From NCBI GenBank assembly GCA_949825045.1, contig OX463836.1, positions 15,538,329 to 15,602,328 on the forward strand: a stretch of 64,000 bases of DNA, in the 5' to 3' direction. This stretch comes from Argyresthia goedartella. Taxonomy: Eukaryota; Arthropoda; Insecta; Lepidoptera; Argyresthiidae. Below, one piece after another: positions 10,080 to 18,983 of the stretch. The notes under the pieces are model-generated. The model ran no database searches, was not told the origin of the DNA, and worked only from the letters and a program-made list of their open reading frames with translations. The position numbers were made by a program, and so were the translations under genes. How positions within the stretch are numbered: the stretch's first letter is position 1; each line of letters opens with the position of its first letter.

Positions 10080-10626
10080 TGTTCGATTCCAAATCGATAT
10101 TCGATCGATGGTTTCGGAACGGCCATTTTGAATTGACGTTGCTGCCAACCTAGCAGTTTTTTGACAGCGGACAGACGAAAGCCCTCGCAATGTAAACGCG
10201 CTTTGGATAGGGTATTGAAATTAAATCGCAGTCCATCTGGAATGTATTCGGGGTTCCCTCAGGATTGTCTATATAGCGGAGTGTGTTGTGGTTCCCCGAA
10301 CCAGATAAAGTTCGCATTTACGTGGCCGATTGGTTTTTTACCACGTAACATAACCTGTGTTGGAACACTGTGCTCGTTGAAGCTGGCCCGCCAGTCACAC
10401 AGGAGGTTGGCTGAAGAACCTGTCTACCAAGAAGAGCCTAGGGTGCACCCGGGCCTTGCAGAGAGACAGGAGGTTGACGGGACCGAAGCACAGACCAGGT
10501 TAGATCGAATCCAATTACTACAGCTCGGTGAATCGCCGACGTTCACACTTCTTGGCAACTGATCGCTACGCTACCTCGTAGCTGATGGGCCCCTACGAGG
10601 TCATTAGGTGCCGAGAAGCCTGAACA
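10080..10626 (+). repeat. 5' LTR of BEL1
   Basis: 547 bp, TG...CA ends, near-identical to 14683-15229. It contains an inverted motif near the 3' end (CTACCTCGTAG at about 10569 and CTACGAGGTC downstream). In retroelements the LTR carries the promoter and polyadenylation signals. Confidence 0.95.
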
Positions 10627-10629
10627 TTT

Positions 10630-10641
10630 TGGTAGCAGAGC
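10630..10641 (+). other. Primer binding site of BEL1 (initiator tRNA-Met type)
   Basis: TGGTAGCAGAGC starts three bases after the LTR. It is complementary to the 3' end of animal initiator tRNA-Met (…GCTCTGCTACCA), from which reverse transcription would start. BEL2 has TGGTATCAGAGC at the same place, one base different. Confidence 0.75.
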
Positions 10642-11182
10642 GTGGTTTCCTGAGATTTGCAGCCGTCAAGGGCTCCAGGAAGACACGATTTGGGACTATC
10701 AATCTGTAGGTATAGGCGGTTATTAGATAACTTGGTTGTGTTCCTATATCCACATAGATTGGTAGTATTGTAAGCTATAGGTCTATTGCTGGTAGTAGGC
10801 AGACAGATATTGAGTTGAAATTTGCATTGAAGTACCAGTTAGTCAATCTATTAGTGGTCTAGATTACTAGATTCATTAGCATTAGCTAATGAATGTTTGG
10901 TTAACATAGGTAGTTACATCTATTGATAGCAGGCTATTACATTGTTTTCAGTTATAGCAATTTATAACTTGAACTAATATTGACTATCTGTGTGTGTTGT
11001 AGTGATAAAGGGAAACTAAATTGTTATTTACAGAATTTATATAGATATAAAACTCGGTTCCTATTGTTTAAGGAAAATAACATTGTTTAAGTTGTGGTTT
11101 AGGGTTCCCTCGTTTGGGTTGTAGACTGGAGGGTCCAATAAAATTGAGTTACTGCAAATTGTGAGTAAGTATCGTTCCGATC
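10642..11182 (+). other. Leader of BEL1
   Basis: AT-rich untranslated leader between primer site and gag start; no open frame of note. A diverged counterpart is at 59612-60239 in BEL2. Packaging signals would be expected here but cannot be recognised by eye. Confidence 0.6.
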
Positions 11183-13006
11183 ATGTCGTTATCTGAAATC
11201 CAGAAGGGTGTTTCTAAGGAACTCAGATGGTGTTCCTCCGCACACGGTCTGATAGACCGTTTAGATAGGCATGATGTGGTATTGGAGCGGTCTATGGACG
11301 TTAAGGAACGTTACAATAGGGTGCTCGAATTGTCCGCGCAGGCGGAATCAGTTGATGGTTGCGCACCTGACAGGCTGTCACGGTTGCTAGGGGATGTCGA
11401 CCAATGTATGGAGATGGCAGCTGCTATCACGCAGAAGGCTGCGGACATACGTAGACAGCGCGAGTCCAGCCATGGTGGTGACATTGAAGCACCTCTGCCG
11501 CTTCAGGGTTCAGGGTCCAGGTTACCGGCCATAACTATGCCTACTTTTGACGGAGTGTCCGGTGAATGGATGAGCTTCATCAATCTGTTCGACAGTTTGG
11601 TGCACATTAGATCGGACATTACCAAGTCTGTCAAGATGGCTCAGCTGGTGGCAGCATTGAGGGGTGAGCCTAGGGAGCTGGTCGCTCATTTGACAGTTAC
11701 GGAGGGTAACTATGAAACGGCCAGACAATTGTTGGTCAGACGTTACCATAACAAACGGAGGTTGGCCGATGCCCAACTGAACCGTTTGTTTAGTATCCCG
11801 GTTGTGAAAAAGGTCGGGGCCATACAGACGGAGGTTTTGAACCCGTTGTTGTCCGTCACCAAGGCTCTAGAGAATCTTGGACTTCCGGTTGGTGAATGGT
11901 CGTACCTACTGCTGTACATTGTACTTTCCCGCCTACCCGCTGACGTGCAGACTCGTTTCGAACAGTCTCACGGGAGGTCGGCCGAGGACCTGCCCGCCTT
12001 CTCCGACTTGGTCGGATTCTTGGAAGAGGAGGCTCGACGGGCAGAGAATTTGGGGTTGACGGTCACCCATCCTTCGGAGCCACAGAGAGCTGCCGGGAGC
12101 GCTGTGAGTAGGGGCCCTCCGACGAGGAAGGACCGCACCAACCGGCAGTCGTATGGGACTGTGAGTGCATTGACCCCACATAGTGAGACCTGCCCATGTT
12201 GTAGGCAGATTGGCCATGCTGTGGCCAATTGCAATAAGTTCGGGGAACTTAGGGTTCAGGGACGGCGCCGGATGGCCAAGCAGCGGAGCTGGTGTTTCCT
12301 GTGCCTCGGGCCACACATGGCTAGGGACTGCACGCGCACGAAAATGTGCGGATATTGTGGTGGGGCCCACAACAATCTGTTGTGCATGAACCGGTCTGGC
12401 CAACAGCCTCCACAGGGCCGTACCCAGGGTGACACGGCATGGGGCCCTGAGAATTCGTTTGCGACTCGGAGCGCAACTCAGGGGCCAACGTCCCCACGTG
12501 CACAGGGCAGTACTAGGGTGCAGGGCCGCACTCAGGGTCATCACATGGGGGGCCCTGAGTTTTCGGTTGTGACTCAGCATCCAACTCAGCGGGCAATGGG
12601 GCCACAAGCACGTGGCCACCCAGGGGTGCAGGGCCGCACTCAGGGTCATCACATGGGGGGCCCTGAGTTTTCGGTTGCGACTCAGCATCCGACTCAGCGG
12701 GACATTGGGTGTGTTGAGCAGGCCGTAACGGGCGGGTGGCATGGGACACCTTCGAGCTATGCGGGTGCGGTTCGGACGCCGCCTCAGTTGTCGCCCCGCT
12801 CGTCGCCTCGTCCTCGTCGGTCACATGTGATGTCCCCCCCGCTCATGGAGCGGCCACGGTTGAATTCACGCCCACCCCCCTTTAAGGGGAATCGTAGGTT
12901 GGGAATGGAACCGGCGCGTGGGCCATTTGTACAATGGGACCCTCTGGCGTATAGCTGCATACCTGATCGGTTACAGGCAGAGTGGGGCCCCGGGGGCCCT
13001 CGCTAG
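11183..13006 (+). CDS. gag: Gag protein of BEL1
   Basis: 607 residues from ATG to TAG. The N-terminal half (to about residue 290) is the capsid-like region typical of BEL/Pao gags, with LPAITMPTFDGVSGEWMSF and a repeated RxLxxRRYHNKRRL segment. Residues about 335-405 hold three zinc knuckle-like clusters: CPCCRQIGHAVANC, CFLCLGPHMARDC and CGYCGGAHNNLLC. The C-terminal third is rich in Gln, Gly and Pro and contains a 36-residue tandem duplication. Gag would form the intracellular particle and bind element RNA. The start is supported by BEL2, where homology runs to the same codon. The stop is TAG, in frame with pol downstream. Confidence 0.9.
   Translation: MSLSEIQKGVSKELRWCSSAHGLIDRLDRHDVVLERSMDVKERYNRVLELSAQAESVDGCAPDRLSRLLGDVDQCMEMAAAITQKAADIRRQRESSHGGDIEAPLPLQGSGSRLPAITMPTFDGVSGEWMSFINLFDSLVHIRSDITKSVKMAQLVAALRGEPRELVAHLTVTEGNYETARQLLVRRYHNKRRLADAQLNRLFSIPVVKKVGAIQTEVLNPLLSVTKALENLGLPVGEWSYLLLYIVLSRLPADVQTRFEQSHGRSAEDLPAFSDLVGFLEEEARRAENLGLTVTHPSEPQRAAGSAVSRGPPTRKDRTNRQSYGTVSALTPHSETCPCCRQIGHAVANCNKFGELRVQGRRRMAKQRSWCFLCLGPHMARDCTRTKMCGYCGGAHNNLLCMNRSGQQPPQGRTQGDTAWGPENSFATRSATQGPTSPRAQGSTRVQGRTQGHHMGGPEFSVVTQHPTQRAMGPQARGHPGVQGRTQGHHMGGPEFSVATQHPTQRDIGCVEQAVTGGWHGTPSSYAGAVRTPPQLSPRSSPRPRRSHVMSPPLMERPRLNSRPPPFKGNRRLGMEPARGPFVQWDPLAYSCIPDRLQAEWGPGGPR
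12521..12715 (+). repeat. 108-bp tandem duplication in BEL1 gag
   Basis: The block starting CAGGGCCGCACTCAGGGTCA recurs after exactly 108 bases (12521 and 12629), adding 36 residues without changing frame. BEL2 carries a single unit at the same place, so this is an expansion in BEL1 or a loss in BEL2. Confidence 0.85.
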
Positions 13007-14650
13007 GAATTTGCGGCCCAACAATTTGTTGCCCCCCAACCGGAGACGGTGGTGTTACCGATCGCCTCTGTGCTTGTTTGGGATTTGGCGGGCAACCCAA
13101 CATACGTTCGCGCCCTATTAGATTCTGGAGCTCAGGGCTGCATTGTATCGAATGATTTAGCAAAATGGTTGGGCCTCAATATAAATAATGTATCGCTGCC
13201 GAGGAAATTGGTCCCTGCTGGGGATTACAGGGCAACCCTTCACGGGTTTTGTGATGCTTCTGAACGAGGGTTTGCGGCAGCGGTTTATTTGCGAACCGTC
13301 ACCTCCACCGGGGAGGTCGACGTGCGTTTGGTTTTGGCAAAAAGCAAGGTAGCGCCTATTCGGACAAGGATGACGATTCCAAAACTGGAACTGTCCGGGG
13401 CTGCTCTTTTGACCAAACTTTTGAATCACACTCTAACAGTGTTGCGTGGGTCAGTGGTTTTGGAGGATACGGTGTACGCGTGGACGGACAGCCAGATTGT
13501 TTTGTGCTGGCTGAAGGCTTCGGTCCATAACTTAGAGGTTTTGGTTGCGAACCGTGTCTCCCAGATTGTGTCGTCTGAGGTCCCACTGACCTGGAGACAT
13601 GTACCAGGAGAATTGAACCCGTCTGATTGTGCATCCAGGGGATGTCGGGCTCCTGAACTCGTTAGACACCATTTGTGGTGGGGACCACCCTGGCTTGCCA
13701 GGAGAGAATCGGACTGGCCCCACAGCCATGTAGTAGTATCTTCGGATCATGGCCCCAGAGCGGCCGTGCATGTTACCCAGAAGGCTGAGGACCCTGACGC
13801 CGGGTTTCTGCTGGACCGGTATAGCTCATGTGTGTTTGTTTGTTTATCCACCAAGGCGGTACATCTCGAGCTCGTTGCTGATCTCTCGACAGAGGCTTTC
13901 ATTGCTTGTTTGGATAGGTTTGTTTCTCGAAGGGGACTTCCAACTTTGATCCGCTCTGATAACGGCACTAACTACGTCGGTGCGGAACGATACTTACGAG
14001 AGATAGTCAACTTTTTGAATGTAAATAAAGTGGATATTGGAACGGCCCTCTCCCGTCGGGGTATACAGTGGACCTTCAGCCCACCGAGTTGCCCCCACTG
14101 GGGTGGGATTTTTGAGGCCGTAGTTAAGTCAGCTAAGACGCACTTGGGGCGTATAGTAGGTCAGACCGCGCTGACTTTTGAGGAGCTCGCGACATTGTTT
14201 TGTAAGATCGAGGCCGTTCTCAATTCGCGACCGTTGTGTCCGCTCAGCTCGGATCCAAATGACCTGGAGGCTCTGACCCCAGGCCATTTCTTGATAGGAC
14301 AGCCACTTAACGCGTTGCCCGAGCACCCCTTCGAGGGAGTGAAATTGTATCGGTTGTCAAGGTATCAGATGTTGCAGCAGTTTACTCAGAATTTCTGGAA
14401 GCGTTGGTCGCTCGAGTATCTGCATATCTTACAACAGCGCCTTAAGTGGACTGACAAAACCAGCCCCCCTAGTGTTGGTGACCTCGTTCTGGTTAAGGAT
14501 GCTAACCTACCGCCACTACGTTGGCGCAGGGGGCGCATTGTTAACTTGTTCCCTGGCAAGGACGGGACCCCCCGGTCTGCGGAGGTTCTAGTAGGAGGCT
14601 CGGTTCTAAAACGAGCGGTAGCAACGTTGTCTCGGCTGCCCGTAGATTAG
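13007..14650 (+). CDS. pol: Internally deleted Pol of BEL1 (RNase H-like and integrase)
   Basis: Open from the codon after the gag TAG to a stop at 14650, in the same frame as gag. It starts with the aspartic protease active-site region (ALLDSGAQGCIVSN), breaks off at LAKWLGL, and resumes at the Pao-type RNase H region (GFCDASERGFAAAVYLR, WTDSQIVLCWL). After EDPDAGFLLD it jumps to the integrase core (STKAVHLELV, SDNGTNYVG, then [13 protein letters not shown] with the catalytic Glu) and ends with the C-terminal domain (FWKRWSLEYL, GDLVLVKDANLPPLRW). Relative to BEL2 about 1.6 kb (protease end plus reverse transcriptase) and about 0.6 kb (integrase zinc domain and the first catalytic Asp) are gone. 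Both junctions keep the frame. It cannot be an active polymerase or integrase. Confidence 0.88.
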   Translation, partial: EFAAQQFVAPQPETVVLPIASVLVWDLAGNPTYVRALLDSGAQGCIVSNDLAKWLGLNINNVSLPRKLVPAGDYRATLHGFCDASERGFAAAVYLRTVTSTGEVDVRLVLAKSKVAPIRTRMTIPKLELSGAALLTKLLNHTLTVLRGSVVLEDTVYAWTDSQIVLCWLKASVHNLEVLVANRVSQIVSSEVPLTWRHVPGELNPSDCASRGCRAPELVRHHLWWGPPWLARRESDWPHSHVVVSSDHGPRAAVHVTQKAEDPDAGFLLDRYSSCVFVCLSTKAVHLELVADLSTEAFIACLDRFVSRRGLPTLIRSDNGTNYVGAERYLREIVNFLNVNKVDIGTALSRRGIQWTFSPPSCPHWGGIFEAVVKSAKTHLGRIVGQTALTFEELATLFCKIEAVLNSRPLCPLSSDPNDLEALTPGHFLIGQPLNALPEHPFEGVKLYRLSRYQMLQQFTQNFWKRWSLEYLHILQQRLKWTDKTSPPSVGDLVLVKDANLPPLRWRRGRIVNLFPGKDGTPRSAEVLVGGSVLKRAVATLSRLPVD

Positions 14651-14682
14651 GGGACAGGTGGGTGCCTGTCCGGGCGGGTGAT

Positions 14683-15229
14683 TGTTCGATTCCAAATCGA
14701 TATTCGATCGATGGTTTCGGAACGGCCATTTTGAATTGACGTTGCTGCCAACCTAGCAGTTTTTTGACAGCGGACAGACGAAAGCCCTCGCAATGTAAAC
14801 GCGCTTTGGATAGGGTATTGAAATTAAATCGCAGTCCATCTGGAATGTATTCGGGGTTCCCTCAGGATTGTCTATATAGCTGAGTGTGTTGTGGTTCCCC
14901 GAACCAGATAAAGTTCGCATTTACGTGGCCGATTGGTTTTTTACCACGTAACATAACCTGTGTTGGAACACTGTGCTCGTTGAAGCTGGCCCGCCAGTCA
15001 CACAGGAGGTTGGCTGAAGAACCTGTCTACCAAGAAGAGCCTAGGGTGCACCCGGGCCTTGCAGAGAGACAGGAGGTTGACGGGAGCGAAGCACAGACCA
15101 GGTTAGATCGAATCCAATTACTACAGCTCGGTGAATCGCCGACGTTCACACTTATTGGCAACTGATCGCTACGCTACCTCGTAGCTGATGGGCCCCTACG
15201 AGGTCATTAGGTGCCGAGAAGCCTGAACA
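14683..15229 (+). repeat. 3' LTR of BEL1
   Basis: 547 bp, same ends as the 5' LTR. Just before it, at 14652-14671, GGACAGG...CCTGTCC can form a small hairpin, and the purine-rich AGGGGACAGGTGGG (from 14648) is a candidate polypurine tract. Confidence 0.93.
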
Positions 15230-15234
15230 GCCAC

Positions 15235-15648
15235 CACTGCCGTATCTATACCCAGCTTTATAACAAGACAATTTGCATCAAGGAATGGTGGTTCTTCCAC
15301 TGTACAGCTAATTACCCTCTTCGTGTATACCACAATACCTTCATTTTGGTTGTTATTGCATTTAGTAGAAAATTGATTATAGTTATTGATAGATGGTATT
15401 TGGGGACAGGACGCCAGCCAGCATTCTGTTAAAACAATTAGATCACAATCAATATTTAGTCTAGCTGTAAGTGTCAAAAAGCTGGGAAGGTTACAATGAA
15501 TGCTTCTAATATTCTGTGTAAGGATGTTAAGACGTAAATCAGAACATGGGATAATCACCGCACACTCCTCAGGAGTGCAAACTCTGGAAGTTGATAGCGA
15601 AACATTGTCCATTTCGCGGGCAATTAATTCAAAATCGAATTTGAGCAA
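15235..15648 (-). CDS. ORF2 of element Y, 5' part (endonuclease)
   Basis: N-terminal part of the ORF2 endonuclease: NILTQNIRSIHCN (the N of the active site), DLIVLTECWL (the catalytic Glu), NNQNEGIVVY, and DTAVVA at the cut. It continues as IYRSLSYKNT at 10079 on the other side of BEL1. The ATG at 15648 is a plausible start, since Z starts ORF2 at a similar distance before its NIRS motif. The stretch to the left of 15235 in this frame is BEL1 LTR, not protein. Confidence 0.85.
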
Positions 15649-15654
15649 TTTTTT

Positions 15655-15900
15655 TCACTTGATTTTCCTTAATTAGGTCAGCGCATGTTTTTTTTGCATG
15701 ATAATGTTTGGACACCTGGTAAGTTATCATCTTATATAGATTAAGCCGAGGTAATTTATGAGTGAAAGAGTGAGGATGAGTGCGAGAGAGTGTGATGTTT
15801 CGTGTAAGTGTAGTGTGGGTTTTACATAATCTGAAGCATAAGTACATCAGGGAAAGTTTATAATATGGTTTAAACACATGGATAAAAGTAATTAAAGTTA
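15655..15900 (-). other. Inter-ORF spacer of element Y
   Basis: No gene. On the element strand it is rich in CA and CACTC steps (15765-15835 on plus reads GAGTGAGGATGAGTGCGAG and so on). The comparable spacers of Z and W share this composition. Confidence 0.6.
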
Positions 15901-15904
15901 TAAA

Positions 15905-17060
15905 ACCTAGTCATTTTCTTTCTCTTAAGATCTTAGTCAGGTCCTCTTCGCATTCAATACAGATATGTGGGCTTTTTTCGTTTTTCCTTATAAAGACTGA
16001 TCCGTGAGTAATCCAACAGAAGGTGAATTTATTTTTGCTTGAAAAGTCTCTAGCTACGAAGAAGAGTTTCTTTGTTTTCAGTGGAACATTTTCCTCAAGG
16101 TATACAGCCTGAACTGGGCCATCAATATTTAGATGAGAAGTATTATTTTAGTATTATTATTAGTATTATGAGCTTATTAGCCTTATCCTTATTTTTGTTA
16201 AAAGCCTTTACACTTTTAAGGACCTTATCGCGGATCAGGACGCTGTTTAACTCCACCACTATGGGCTTATTCTTATCGGACTTGGCGTTAGCCCTGAAAA
16301 CGTCTCGTATGTCCGATTCCTGTATCGGCATATTTAGGGCATTTCCAGCCTTCAATACTATCTTGGCAAGGTTTTCCTTGGTTTCGGAAGGGATCTGTGG
16401 TATATTTCTCATTTCAAAACTCGAGGAACGATGATTGCGTTCAAGGTGGTCGATTTTTTTTTCAAGCTGTTTTATGTAGTTAGAATCGGAGCGGCGTTCC
16501 TCCTCGATAGTGGTCAGTCTTTTGATTACATTGTCATATTGATTGGACAAGAAAGAAATCGCCTTTTCTATTCCCGAGTGTTGCTCTCTAATCACCGACA
16601 CAGATTCCAAAATATCCGAGAACTTTTTCTCGGTGTTGCTTACAGATAACTGGATTTTGGATAGCTTGTTGTTCTGTTCCGATTCGAAGTTTAAGAAAAG
16701 TCCGCGGATTTCATTTTCAAGGTCAGTCTTCCAGACGTTACGTAGTGACTCAAACTTCTCATCCAGGAAGGAGGTAAGCGCCGCGGAGTCCACGTTGATC
16801 ATGGAAGCTTGGGTCGGGATGTCCATGTCGGATGCAGAGGGAGAGGCCAGCCGGGAAGGCATCGTTGCGGTGTTGTCGTTTTTCTTTAGGGCTTTGCATT
16901 CACCGCATTTCTATTTACACTTATTCATGGGCAAGATTTTCTTAAAATCTGCTTCTGTGAGACCCGCGCACTTGAAATGAAATAAGCCTTGACAAGAAGG
17001 TGCCGTACATTTTATCAGCTCATTTCCGACGACGTCAAGATTGCATTTTTTGCATGCCAT
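15905..17060 (-). pseudogene. ORF1 of element Y (PHD-like finger, coiled coil, Baculo_FP-like end)
   Basis: Starts at ATG 17060 with a Cys/His cluster resembling a PHD finger (CKKCNLDVVG, then CTAPSCQGLFHFKC). An in-frame TAG at 16911-16913 interrupts it at NKCK, after which the frame continues as KCGECKALKK and on into the main body. Residues about 115-215 have heptad character (coiled coil); FEMRNIPQIP opens an RNA-recognition-like region. Near 16140-16170 an ATA/CTA microsatellite has shifted the frame, and the true C-terminus (VYLEENVPLKTKKLFFVARD, WITHGSVFIRKNEKSPH) lies in another frame to 15905. ORF1 proteins of this kind bind element RNA. The C-terminal part resembles the Baculo_FP family. 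Two lesions: the TAG and the shift. Confidence 0.78.
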
Positions 17061-17261
17061 ATTGGAATATCCAAGAGCAGTACAGGGGTCGGAGCGAGTT
17101 AGTTGTAGGCCTAAATGTGCGCAGCGAGCCCAAGGCAAAAAAAATTTCCTTCCAGGTACGCGGGGTTAGGTGGACATGTGACCTTACGTGCTGCCAGCGG
17201 CCGGTGTTTGAACGATGGGACAAAAAAAATGAAATGAAAAAAAAAATTAAACTACGCCAAT

Positions 17262-17336
17262 GGTGACTGGGATTCGAACTCGGTATCTTTGTGGCCGAAA
17301 GCAAACCGTTGACGGCTGCGGTACGTGTTCAACGGC
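17262..17336 (-). other. tRNA-like stretch upstream of Y ORF1
   Basis: On the element strand it ends with GAGTTCGAATCCCAGTCACC, matching the tRNA T-loop/B-box (GTTCGAATCC). The upstream part can be laid out roughly as D and anticodon arms, but the stems are poor. It lies about 200 bases before the ORF1 start, in the sense orientation. It is not a functional tRNA gene by eye. Confidence 0.5.
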
Positions 17337-17340
17337 AGTA

Positions 17341-17933
17341 GCGATGAAAGTTGCGTATGCGTAGTAGCAGCGGTGATTCACACGGCGGATGACTGGCGGG
17401 TGACCGTCGAGCGCCGGTTGGTGACTCACCGAACTAGCGAACACTGGGTAGCAACTGTTCACTGAGCATTTTAACGGCTAGTTAACTTAAGATTTTGGAG
17501 AACAGAGCAGTTTTGTTATAACAGTTTTTCAAGCTGATAGTGATGATTTGTGAATCATCCGAATCCTCAGCTATTGATATTTGTTTCACTGCGATGGGCT
17601 AATGATTACCACTCTTTTTAAATAAAAAAATATACAGAGTTGACTAGGTACGTATTGGCGCTGGAGGTGCGCGCGGGGAACTGAGTTTAGTTAGCTATCT
17701 GACCTTTTTATTTCAATCCTGGCAATCCGAACTCAGAGAGATGAAACAAATATATAGAAAACTGTGGTAGTGGAGCAGGACAGACTATCGTCATAATTTC
17801 CCGTCATTTGCAAGATGGTGTCTCAAGCAACAGCTGATTTCAATCAACGTGGTGATTACTTCCTCTGAGGTTATTGTTTGGTAACATTTAGTTTGGATCG
17901 TCGATATTGTGATTTTATTTACTGAAATTTGCA
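17341..17933. other. Junction region and Harbinger left arm
   Basis: No gene recognised. It should contain the 5' end of Y (somewhere after 17340) and the resumed left part of the Harbinger element leading to its first gene. A GC-rich stretch (GGCGCTGGAGGTGCGCGCGG near 17660) is a possible promoter region for the Myb-like gene. Confidence 0.4.
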
Positions 17934-18860
17934 ATGGAATCTCAAAAAAGTGTATTAAAAAGAGAGCGCTCGGCCAACTTCAATACTGCCGAGGTTCAGT
18001 TGCTCGTCGATCTTGTTAATAAGCACAAGCACATAATTGAAAATAAAAAGACTGACGCGGTCACAAATAAGGACAAAGAAAATGCCTGGATCAAAATTGC
18101 AGATGGCTTCAACGCCTGTGGATTTTCAACAGGTATCCGCACGTGGAAAACGTTGAAGCTAAAATATGAAGGTATTAAAAAAAACACAAAAAAGAAGTCC
18201 TCTTTGAGAAAGCAGGAGCAATACAGAACTGGTGGTGGGCCATCAGAAGCTCCAGACTTTACTGAAACGGAGGAGAAATTAATGAGCATTTGCTCAAATA
18301 TAACAGGATTAGAAGCTCGTCACGATAGTGATACTATCATACTGACATTTCCTGAAGTGGAAGTTTTACCATTGTCAACTCATGAAGAGGAAGTCGTTCC
18401 TCCAAAGCCAACTGAAGTTACAGACGAGTCATTCAAGGATGACATTAACAATATGGGCAAGTCATACAAACATGACGTGAACAATATGGAGGAGTCAGTC
18501 AAAGATGATGACGACAATATGGACGAGACATTTAAAGATGATGTCAATAATGACTCTCAAAAAGTAAATAAATGGGATAAATGGCACCCAAAAGCGCTTA
18601 AAACAAGGGTTTCACAAGTTTTAAAACCAGACACAGCGACAAGAGCAAGTGTCACCTCTAAACTAGACAAATTAAGCGCAGCTCGTTTAGAACTGGTCCA
18701 GCTGCAAATGGAGATTGCCAAAAAGCAACACCAGTTTGTGGCGGAGGAGCATAAAATGAAAATGTTGCAATTAGCCAATGATGAGAGAAGAAAGGAAGAA
18801 ATACATGCAGTGCTGATTAAAAACATGAAATCTGGGCCTGTTATGAATGATATTATTTAG
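17934..18860 (+). CDS. Harbinger Myb/SANT-like DNA-binding protein
   Basis: 308 residues, uninterrupted. Residues about 12-90 fit a Myb/SANT-like (MADF/zeste-type) domain: RSANFNTAEVQLLVDLVNKH, AWIKIADGFNACG and RTWKTLKLKYEGIKKNTKKK, with tryptophans spaced as in such domains. The middle is acidic with a short degenerate repeat of the type KDDxNNM (residues about 160-205). The C-terminus (ARLELVQLQMEIAKKQHQF) looks like an amphipathic helix, as in partner proteins of Harbinger transposases. In that superfamily the Myb-like protein helps bring the transposase to the nucleus and to the element ends. It converges with the transposase gene, 123 bases apart. An AATAAA at about 18912 could end the transcript. 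Confidence 0.85.
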   Translation: MESQKSVLKRERSANFNTAEVQLLVDLVNKHKHIIENKKTDAVTNKDKENAWIKIADGFNACGFSTGIRTWKTLKLKYEGIKKNTKKKSSLRKQEQYRTGGGPSEAPDFTETEEKLMSICSNITGLEARHDSDTIILTFPEVEVLPLSTHEEEVVPPKPTEVTDESFKDDINNMGKSYKHDVNNMEESVKDDDDNMDETFKDDVNNDSQKVNKWDKWHPKALKTRVSQVLKPDTATRASVTSKLDKLSAARLELVQLQMEIAKKQHQFVAEEHKMKMLQLANDERRKEEIHAVLIKNMKSGPVMNDII

Positions 18861-18983
18861 TTAGGATGTTGTTTGGTATAGTTATTTATAAGTTTTTCCT
18901 AAATTTCGAGAAATAAAACCAATAACAAGCTTTTGAAATTTTATTTTACAAAGGAGGAAAAGCTAAATTTATTTACTTATCTA

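Larger units (their letters stand above)
10080..15229 (+). mobile_element. BEL/Pao LTR retrotransposon BEL1 (5150 bp)
   Basis: Complete boundaries: two 547-bp LTRs beginning TGTTCGATTCC and ending GCCTGAACA, and a perfect 5-bp duplication GCCAC at 10075-10079 and 15230-15234. Gag and a shortened pol lie between, with a primer binding site at 10630. The LTRs differ at only about three positions I could see (for example GCGGAGTG/GCTGAGTG and ACTTCTTGG/ACTTATTGG), so insertion is recent. Compared with BEL2, pol has lost most of the protease, all of the reverse transcriptase and the integrase N-terminus. It is therefore non-autonomous. Confidence 0.95.
7150..17340 (-). mobile_element. Non-LTR retrotransposon Y, interrupted by BEL1
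   Basis: Two-ORF non-LTR element of the Y/Z/W group on the minus strand. Order from its 5' end: tRNA-like stretch (17262-17336), ORF1 (15905-17060), GT/CA-rich spacer, ORF2 (15235-15648 joined to 7560-10079), and a 3' untranslated region reaching about 7150, where a 13-base repeat (CTTATACCTGAAT on the element strand) stands twice. It lies inside the left arm of the Harbinger element. Outer limits are estimates. Confidence 0.75.

Noticed and set aside
10161..10562. 133-codon frame in the left LTR of BEL1 (93 codons in the right)
   Set aside because: Inside the LTR, differs in length between the copies, and no domain.
11933..12742. Long minus-strand frame of 269 codons in BEL1 (and its mirror in BEL2)
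   Set aside because: Opposite the Gly/Pro/Gln-rich gag region; no start context or domain, and explained by composition.
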